DNA of 11,672 bases from Limnochordia bacterium (lineage in GTDB: Bacteria > Bacillota > Limnochordia > Darwinibacteriales > DTU012): the NCBI GenBank assembly GCA_007116995.1, contig SKHL01000123.1:1-11672 (forward strand), read 5' to 3'. A program made the translations under genes and the position numbers. The notes under the pieces were generated by a model. The model saw only the letters and a program-made list of their open reading frames with translations. It did not search any database and had not been told where the DNA came from. Shown piece by piece: positions 6,938-11,672 of the stretch. The first letter of the stretch is position 1, and each line of letters starts with the position of its first letter.

Positions 6938-8266
6938 ATGCCGAAAACACGAGAAGAAATTCTGAAGCTCGCTGAGGATCTCAATGTTAAGTTTATTCGG
7001 TTACAATTCTCGGATATACTTGGCGTTGTGAAGAACGTAGCCATACCCATAAAACAACTCCCGAAAGCATTAGACAATGAAATTATGTTTGATGGTTCTT
7101 CTATTGAAGGTTATGTCCGTATTGAAGAGTCAGACATGAACCTCCGCCCCGATTTAGATACATTTGCAGTATTCCCCTGGAGTTCACCAGATCAAGTAGA
7201 GGCTCGCCTCATCTGTGATGTCTACTATACAAATAATCAACCCTTTAATGGTGACCCCCGCTTTATCTTGAAAAAGACACTGGCTGAAGCAGCTGACATG
7301 GGCTACCAGGTAATGGCTGGTCCAGAATGCGAGTTTTTTCTCTTCCACCTAGATGAAACAGGCCGAGGCACCACCATAACCCACGACGAAGCTGGTTATT
7401 TTGACATGGGTCCGATTGATCGAGGTGAAAATGCCCGGCGCGATATCGTAGTTGCCTTAGAAGAAATGGGTTTTGACGTAGAGGCTTCTCATCACGAAGT
7501 AGCTATTGGTCAACATGAAATCGGATTTAAATATGATGATGCGCTCATGAGTGCCGATCGGGTAGCGACCTTTAAATTCGTTACCAAAACTATTGCTAGA
7601 CAACACCAGCTTATCGCTAGCTTCATGCCCAAACCTGTTTATGGTCGAGCCGGTTCTGGTATGCATACCCACATATCCTTGGTAGATAATCGTGGGAGAA
7701 ATGTCTTCTATGACCCAAAAAGTCAATATCAACTCAGTGATATTGCACTGCATTTCATCGGAGGATTACTGAAACATGCACCTGGATACACAGCTATTAC
7801 TAATCCCTTAGTAAACTCCTATAAGCGATTAATCACCGGATACGAAGCACCAGTCTATATTTCTTGGTCTGCCCAAAATCGATCAGCTTTAGTTAGAGTG
7901 CCAGCTTCTCGCCAACAGGGAACTCGTGTAGAACTACGTTCCCCTGATCCTTCCTGCAATCCTTATTTAGCCTTTGCGGTGATGATCAAGGCTGGGTTAG
8001 CCGGGGTTAAAAACAAGATAATCCCACCACCTTCATTAACCCAAAATATTTACGATATGGATGATGCTCAACGAGAAGCAGCCCGAGTCCATAGTCTACC
8101 CAATTCTATCATGCATGCCTTAGAATTATTGCAGCATGATACACTAATAACTGAAACCCTTGGCCAGCATGTGCTGACCCATTTTACACGAGCAAAAAGA
8201 CACGATTGGCAGGAGTATACAGGGCAAGTCCATGAATGGGAAATAAAAAAATATTTGGGGGTCTAA
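6938..8266 (+). CDS. glnA: Glutamine synthetase, type I-alpha
   Basis: GlnA forms glutamine from glutamate, ammonia and ATP in the cytosol as a dodecamer. The 442-residue length fits the short GSI-alpha class of Firmicutes and Thermotogae, rather than the roughly 470-residue adenylylated GSI-beta class. Visible motifs are FDGSSIEGYVRIEESDM (51-67), including Arg61 at the position of the arginine that mediates feedback inhibition in Bacillus GlnA, GPECEFFLF (metal site), GSGMHTHISL, NSYKRLITGYEAPVYISWS with the flap Glu303, and RVELRSPDPSCNPYLAFA. The start ATG has AGAGGG about 11 nt upstream. It is followed 3 nt later by nadE and has its own promoter at 6863-6892. No adenylylation-loop insertion is seen, so control is probably by feedback and transcription. 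Confidence 0.98.
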   Translation: MPKTREEILKLAEDLNVKFIRLQFSDILGVVKNVAIPIKQLPKALDNEIMFDGSSIEGYVRIEESDMNLRPDLDTFAVFPWSSPDQVEARLICDVYYTNNQPFNGDPRFILKKTLAEAADMGYQVMAGPECEFFLFHLDETGRGTTITHDEAGYFDMGPIDRGENARRDIVVALEEMGFDVEASHHEVAIGQHEIGFKYDDALMSADRVATFKFVTKTIARQHQLIASFMPKPVYGRAGSGMHTHISLVDNRGRNVFYDPKSQYQLSDIALHFIGGLLKHAPGYTAITNPLVNSYKRLITGYEAPVYISWSAQNRSALVRVPASRQQGTRVELRSPDPSCNPYLAFAVMIKAGLAGVKNKIIPPPSLTQNIYDMDDAQREAARVHSLPNSIMHALELLQHDTLITETLGQHVLTHFTRAKRHDWQEYTGQVHEWEIKKYLGV

Positions 8267-8269
8267 CTG

Positions 8270-9016
8270 ATGTCTATCCAAACAGAAATACCGAAAGTAG
8301 TTGCTTGGCTACAGCAACAAGTAACAGATACAAAATGCCAGGGTCTAGTCGTCGGGATAAGTGGAGGAATCGATTCAGCGGTAACCGCTGCTTTAATTAA
8401 ACAAGCCTGCCCACAGCATTGCTTAGGAATTATTATCCCAATTAAGTCCAATCCACAAGATGCCCGGGATGGGTTAGTGGTGGCTGAGCACTTAGCCATC
8501 CCTCACTATCAAATGGACTTAACTGACCAACACGAGAGTATCCTGCAGCGATCCATCCTAGAACTGAGTAAGATTAACGATCAAGCAGAAGAAAAAATGG
8601 CGAACGCTAACCTTCGGGCTAGGTTACGGATGTCAACAATCTACACCGCGGCCAATGCTCTGAATTATCTAGTGGTAGGGACAGATAATAAAGCGGAACT
8701 CTATACTGGATATTTTACCAAATATGGTGATGGCGGTTGTGATATTCTCCCCTTGGCCGACTTTACAAAAAGGGAAGTGCGAGAACTTGCAATAGCTCTT
8801 GGGATCCCTCCCCATATCATCAAAAAGTCTCCATCGGCCGGATTATGGGAAGGGCAAACCGATGAAACTGAAATGGGTACTACATACCAGTGTATTGATG
8901 CTTTCTTAAAGGGTGAGTCTATTCCAGACAAAGACAAATCCCGAATAGAATATTTGCATAATATTTCGCACCATAAACGTTTGATGCCTCCAATATATAC
9001 TAGAAGTAGTCATTAA
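8270..9016 (+). CDS. nadE: NAD+ synthase, ammonia-dependent
   Basis: NadE adenylates nicotinic acid adenine dinucleotide and amidates it to NAD+, the last step of NAD synthesis. The 248-residue length corresponds to the synthetase domain alone. There is no nitrilase-type glutaminase domain, so the nitrogen source should be free ammonia. Motifs are the PP-loop GISGGIDSAV (29-38), NLRARLRMSTIYTAAN (114-129), VGTDNKAELYTGYFTKYGDGG (136-156), LADFTKREVRELA and KSPSAGLWEGQTDETEMG (186-203). The start ATG lies 3 nt after the glnA stop, with GGGGG about 9 nt upstream. Coupling to glnA makes sense because both enzymes consume ammonia. Transcription ends at the hairpin at 9024-9077. Confidence 0.97.
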   Translation: MSIQTEIPKVVAWLQQQVTDTKCQGLVVGISGGIDSAVTAALIKQACPQHCLGIIIPIKSNPQDARDGLVVAEHLAIPHYQMDLTDQHESILQRSILELSKINDQAEEKMANANLRARLRMSTIYTAANALNYLVVGTDNKAELYTGYFTKYGDGGCDILPLADFTKREVRELAIALGIPPHIIKKSPSAGLWEGQTDETEMGTTYQCIDAFLKGESIPDKDKSRIEYLHNISHHKRLMPPIYTRSSH

Positions 9017-9023
9017 GAATAGG

Positions 9024-9077
9024 CATAATGTATAAAAAACCCCAGACTCTTTGGTCGAGGGTTTTTTATACATTATG
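9024..9077. terminator. Bidirectional intrinsic terminator between nadE and the convergent gene
   Basis: A perfect 19-bp inverted repeat (9024-9042 pairs with 9059-9077) flanks a 16-nt loop. The core is AAAAAACCC...GGGTTTTTT, so each strand reads a GC-rich stem followed by six Ts. It can therefore terminate nadE on the plus strand and the 138-aa gene on the minus strand. The stop codon of the minus-strand gene (9073-9075) lies within the right arm. Confidence 0.92.
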
Positions 9078-9489
9078 ATTTCACTAAGCGCAACATCCGA
9101 TCGGCAATTTTACTAAGGTCTTTTTGTGAACGAATCGTAGCGAAGTCTTCAACTAATACTCCTTGCACTTCCATGAGATGCATTAAAAACTTCAATGCTT
9201 TCCCAGAACCAAATCGAGTGGGAACCAGAGCTACTCCCTTTTTTCCATCCAATCTGCTGCAACGTTTCAACAAATTGTCAATTTCAGTGGGAATAATTGG
9301 TCGCCACCAGCCTCGAAATGGGCTTAACACGACAATCAAACTGTATTGGCCAGCACTAACCGGATTACCATCTTGCGCACCAGCAACCGCTAACTCTACA
9401 CGACAATTTTGATTCTCTAATTCTCCTTGTAACACCCTAGCCCATTCTACTAGCTTTGGCTGGGATGAATACAAAAGTAGTATACGCAC
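9073..9489 (-). CDS. Hypothetical protein with a flavodoxin-like alpha/beta pattern (138 aa)
   Basis: I do not recognise a named family. The protein starts with a hydrophobic strand MRILLLYSS, then a helix (PKLVEWARVLQGELE), a second strand (CRVELAVAG), a third strand YSLIVVLSPFRGWW (49-62), a helix around 67-80, KKGVALVPTRFGSGKAL (83-99), and further helices to the C-terminus. This order resembles the flavodoxin / NADPH-dependent FMN-reductase fold. The usual phosphate-binding T/S-x-T-G-x-T loop is not present after strand 1 (SSQPKLVEW instead), so FMN binding is uncertain. It starts with GTG at 9489. The AGGAGGG ribosome site overlaps the prs stop codon, so it is translationally linked to prs. 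There is no signal peptide or membrane segment. Confidence 0.8.
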   Translation of the reverse strand: MRILLLYSSQPKLVEWARVLQGELENQNCRVELAVAGAQDGNPVSAGQYSLIVVLSPFRGWWRPIIPTEIDNLLKRCSRLDGKKGVALVPTRFGSGKALKFLMHLMEVQGVLVEDFATIRSQKDLSKIADRMLRLVKS

Positions 9490-9500
9490 CTTTTTCCCTC

Positions 9501-10448
9501 CTATTCTTTTTCAAAAACAGTGCTGACGGAGATACCGTTATGAATACAACGAATGGCTTCTCCAACTAATGGTGCTATACTTAGCACTTTTATCTTTGAA
9601 TTCCTCTTATCTCCTGGAACAGGAACACTATTCGTCACAACTAATTCCTGTATTGGAGAAGAGGCCACACGTTGGGGCGCCATTCCTGATAAAACAGGAT
9701 GGGTAACTGCTGCATATACCTCTAATACATTAGCTCGCTGTAAGGTGTTGGCCGCAGAAACTAAGGACCCACCAGAGCTTATCTCATCGTCTACTAACAA
9801 ACACCGTTTCCCAGCTACCTCACCAATTACATTATCCATCACCACTTGTTCGTCATTACCTAACCGACGCTTATCAATAATGGCCATGGGAGAATTGAGT
9901 CTTTTAGCAAATTGTCGTGCCATCTTAGCACGCCCAGCATCGGGAGCGACTACTACAAGATTGTCTAGATTCTTATCAGCAAAATAACCTGCTAAAATAG
10001 GCACAGCCGTTAGATGGTCCACCGGAATGGAGAAAAATCCTTGGATTTGGGGTGCATGCAAGTCTAAGGAGATAACCCGATCCACACCTGCTACTTGGAG
10101 CAGATCCGCCACTAATCTAGCTGTAATGGAGATACGGGGCTGATCCTTTTTATCTGAGCGGCCATAGGGGAAATAGGTTACCACAGCAGTAAGTCGCTTA
10201 ATTGAAGCTCTTTTCAGGGCATCAATCATAATTAGAAGCTCCATTAACCCATCATTAACTGGTTGGCAGGATGGCTGTACCACGAATACATCAGCCTCGC
10301 GCACACTTTCATTAATACGCACAAAGGAATTATCGTTTGTGAACTTCATTACCTCTGAACGGCCTAAAGACACGCCTACCTCTTGGCATATCTCTTCTGC
10401 CAATCTAGGATGGGCACGTCCAGTGAATATCTTCAACTCATCTAGCAT
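9501..10448 (-). CDS. prs: Ribose-phosphate pyrophosphokinase (PRPP synthetase), divergent subfamily
   Basis: Prs transfers pyrophosphate from ATP to ribose-5-phosphate, giving PRPP for purines, pyrimidines, NAD, histidine and tryptophan. The 315-residue size and framework are standard: VRINESVREADVFVVQPS (43-60), NDGLMELLIMIDALKRAS (65-82), ISLDLHAPQIQGFF with metal-binding His131, VVVAPDAG (166-172) and the catalytic-loop Lys193 in IDKRR. Several motifs differ from the Bacillus enzyme as I remember it. The ATP-site segment is FTNDN (36-40) where FSDGE is usual; YFPYGRSDKKDQPRISITA replaces a YARQDRK/REPITA-type segment; and the PRPP loop is VDDEISSGGS (219-228) rather than IDDIIDTAGT. I believe this is a recognised second Prs type of some Clostridia, Chloroflexi and Deinococcus-Thermus. 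The start ATG has AAAGGA upstream. The region 10449-10552 must hold its promoter, but no convincing -35/-10 pair is visible. Confidence 0.93.
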   Translation of the reverse strand: MLDELKIFTGRAHPRLAEEICQEVGVSLGRSEVMKFTNDNSFVRINESVREADVFVVQPSCQPVNDGLMELLIMIDALKRASIKRLTAVVTYFPYGRSDKKDQPRISITARLVADLLQVAGVDRVISLDLHAPQIQGFFSIPVDHLTAVPILAGYFADKNLDNLVVVAPDAGRAKMARQFAKRLNSPMAIIDKRRLGNDEQVVMDNVIGEVAGKRCLLVDDEISSGGSLVSAANTLQRANVLEVYAAVTHPVLSGMAPQRVASSPIQELVVTNSVPVPGDKRNSKIKVLSIAPLVGEAIRCIHNGISVSTVFEKE

Positions 10449-10552
10449 TCCAGATCATCCTTTGCCTAATTGGTCATAACAAATCATTCGTGAGAGAGCA
10501 GGTGTTTCCCTCTAAAAACTTCTGCAAAAAACTATACTTTCTGATAGGCTAG

Positions 10553-10581
10553 AAAAAACGATGGATCGATACAGATCCATC
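10553..10581 (-). terminator. Intrinsic terminator of the ADP-dependent sugar kinase gene
   Basis: Read on the minus strand, GATGGATC, loop TGTATC and GATCCATC form a perfect 8-bp stem with a 6-nt loop, followed by G and six Ts. It begins 10 nt after the kinase stop codon. It separates that gene from prs, so prs needs its own promoter. Confidence 0.88.
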
Positions 10582-10591
10582 ATGCCTCAAC

Positions 10592-11672
10592 TTATTTTAC
10601 TAGACTCATACTAGCAGACTCGCAGGCATATGAAGACGAGGAAATGGTATCGCCCATGCCTACTGTGCTTACAGGGTTGGGGACTACATGAGCTGGAACC
10701 ACAAGTACATAATGATCCTCTCGTTCCCATACTCCTTCGTTAATGAAGGTTTCTGGTATAGACACACCTAACTGTTCCACTTCCTCTGCAAATCCTCTTA
10801 ACTGGCTTAACCCAATGTCAGACAGACCGAGCTTGGCCGCACTAGCAACCTGATCCTTTTCTACATATCCGCCCTGCTTCGCTTTCATGGCATTGACCGA
10901 GGATGCATAAAGACAAGCATCACGTACCTTCTCCACTGTAGTAGGATATGGCTTTTTCAGTACAAGAACGTAATAACCCAAATTGTGTACTTGAATCCGC
11001 TCAAATCCAAGCTCTTCCATTAATCGTAAGGCCCCTTGATAGAGAGCATAGGATCGTTCATTCTCTTCGATGGCAGCTAGCTCCTGGTCATACCCTAAAG
11101 ACTTAAGCACCCGCCGGATTTCGTTTTCATTAACTCCAAACGACTGGATTTCACTAGCTACAGCCTTTAGCATCTGTTTCTCGGTATCCCCATCCTTCAT
11201 TGGTACATACTCAAAGTGTAACCGGATATTCGCGTTCCCTTGCTTTAGCTTGCGGATACTCTCTAGCGTTTCGGTTAGATAGGTTTGTAAGGCCTCTGAC
11301 TCATTCGGTGCATAATGATACCCAGCCATAAAGCCCACATCAATATGTTCACCAAGCTGAGGCAAATGATTAGCTACCTCACCAGTGAATCCCATCACAA
11401 CCCCACTCGGCCGTGTAGCTAATATTACTCGATTCGCTCGAGGAGTAACTACCTTCTCACCATCGAAATACAATTCTTCGCCTTTTGCGTACTCAAAGAT
11501 CCAGTTGATCTTTAGGTTATCCTTAGAATTGCCACTCGCTTGTGCCGAAACTAACTCTAGAGAATTATCGTTCAAAACAGGATAAAGCACTTCTGGAAAA
11601 AACATTTTACTCTGCTTTGGAGACAGAAGAGATGTAAACATAATAGACTTGGCCTGTAGCTTAGCCATTTGA
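10592..11672 (-). CDS. ADP-dependent phosphofructokinase/glucokinase family kinase, N-terminus beyond window
   Basis: The ADP-PFK/GK family, best known from archaea, phosphorylates fructose-6-phosphate or glucose using ADP rather than ATP. The visible C-terminal 358 residues (from the Met at 11668) include FTGEVANHLP, HIDVGFMAGYHY (an equivalent of the archaeal SGYQ region), IRLHFEYVPMKD and, near the end, STVGMGDTISSSSYACE. The GMGDT there is the ribokinase-fold anion-hole and catalytic-base motif (Asp340 in visible numbering). Archaeal members are about 450 residues. The frame stays open upstream of the Met at 11668 (preceding codon CAA), so the gene almost certainly continues past the window edge. 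The stop is at 10592, followed by an intrinsic terminator. Which sugar is used, and whether ADP is truly the donor here, cannot be decided from this part. Confidence 0.78.
   Translation of the reverse strand, partial: QMAKLQAKSIMFTSLLSPKQSKMFFPEVLYPVLNDNSLELVSAQASGNSKDNLKINWIFEYAKGEELYFDGEKVVTPRANRVILATRPSGVVMGFTGEVANHLPQLGEHIDVGFMAGYHYAPNESEALQTYLTETLESIRKLKQGNANIRLHFEYVPMKDGDTEKQMLKAVASEIQSFGVNENEIRRVLKSLGYDQELAAIEENERSYALYQGALRLMEELGFERIQVHNLGYYVLVLKKPYPTTVEKVRDACLYASSVNAMKAKQGGYVEKDQVASAAKLGLSDIGLSQLRGFAEEVEQLGVSIPETFINEGVWEREDHYVLVVPAHVVPNPVSTVGMGDTISSSSYACESASMSLVK

Noticed and set aside
9553..9987. 144-codon plus-strand open frame
   Set aside because: It is wholly antisense to the well-supported prs gene and its protein sequence shows no recognisable domain.
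10449..10552. Sigma-H or sigma-A promoter for prs (TATAGT near 10530, GCAGAAGTTT near 10520)
   Set aside because: The hexamers lack a matching partner at the right spacing, and GCAGAAGTT departs from the sigma-H -35 consensus. A promoter must exist here, but I cannot place it.
1..11672. CRISPR array, tRNA or rRNA genes, prophage or integrative element
   Set aside because: No spaced direct repeats, cloverleaf-like sequences, rRNA signatures, integrase or phage genes were seen. The content is ordinary chromosomal housekeeping.

Overview
The window looks like chromosomal housekeeping DNA from a low-to-mid GC Gram-positive anaerobe of the class Clostridia, probably something like the Peptococcaceae or Moorella-type lineages. 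The evidence is the cdaA-cdaR-glmM-glmS cell-wall/second-messenger cluster, a type I-alpha glutamine synthetase, strong GGAGG ribosome sites, the short ammonia-dependent NAD synthase, and an ADP-dependent sugar kinase of the archaeal type. The lineage is an inference from gene content only. There is no sign of phage, plasmid, transposase, CRISPR array, tRNA or rRNA.

Layout. (1) Positions 6781 down to 1, minus strand: eight tightly packed genes that look like one transcription unit. In order they are a class V alanine/serine-glyoxylate aminotransferase, a HAD phosphatase, cdaA (diadenylate cyclase), cdaR (its YbbR-domain regulator), glmM, glmS, acpS and the start of nnr (NAD(P)HX repair), which runs off the left edge. 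Gaps are 4-23 nt or genes overlap, and no internal terminator is visible. (2) Positions 6782-6937: divergent intergenic region with a good extended -10 promoter for glnA. (3) Positions 6938-9016, plus strand: glnA and nadE, 3 nt apart, ended by a perfect 19-bp bidirectional terminator. (4) Positions 9073-10448, minus strand: a divergent PRPP synthetase (prs) and a small flavodoxin-like protein of unknown function. (5) Positions 10592-11672, minus strand: the C-terminal part of an ADP-dependent phosphofructokinase/glucokinase, with its own intrinsic terminator.

How they work together. GlmS and GlmM make glucosamine-1-phosphate for peptidoglycan. CdaA and CdaR make and tune c-di-AMP, and in known bacteria they are linked to GlmM. 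AcpS activates acyl carrier protein, and Nnr repairs damaged NAD(P)H. GlnA and NadE both draw on ammonia, and Prs supplies PRPP, which is also an NAD precursor.

The standout is glmS. It is open and in frame but only 328 codons long, against about 600 for the family. The missing block (about 275-280 residues) removes most of the glutaminase domain and the sugar-binding half of the first SIS domain. It is either a real deletion in a normally essential gene or an assembly artefact, and it is the first thing to check. I did not find a convincing new multi-gene defence or mobile system here. Other points of interest are the strongly acidic tail on CdaR, the non-standard Prs active-site motifs, and the archaeal-type ADP kinase.
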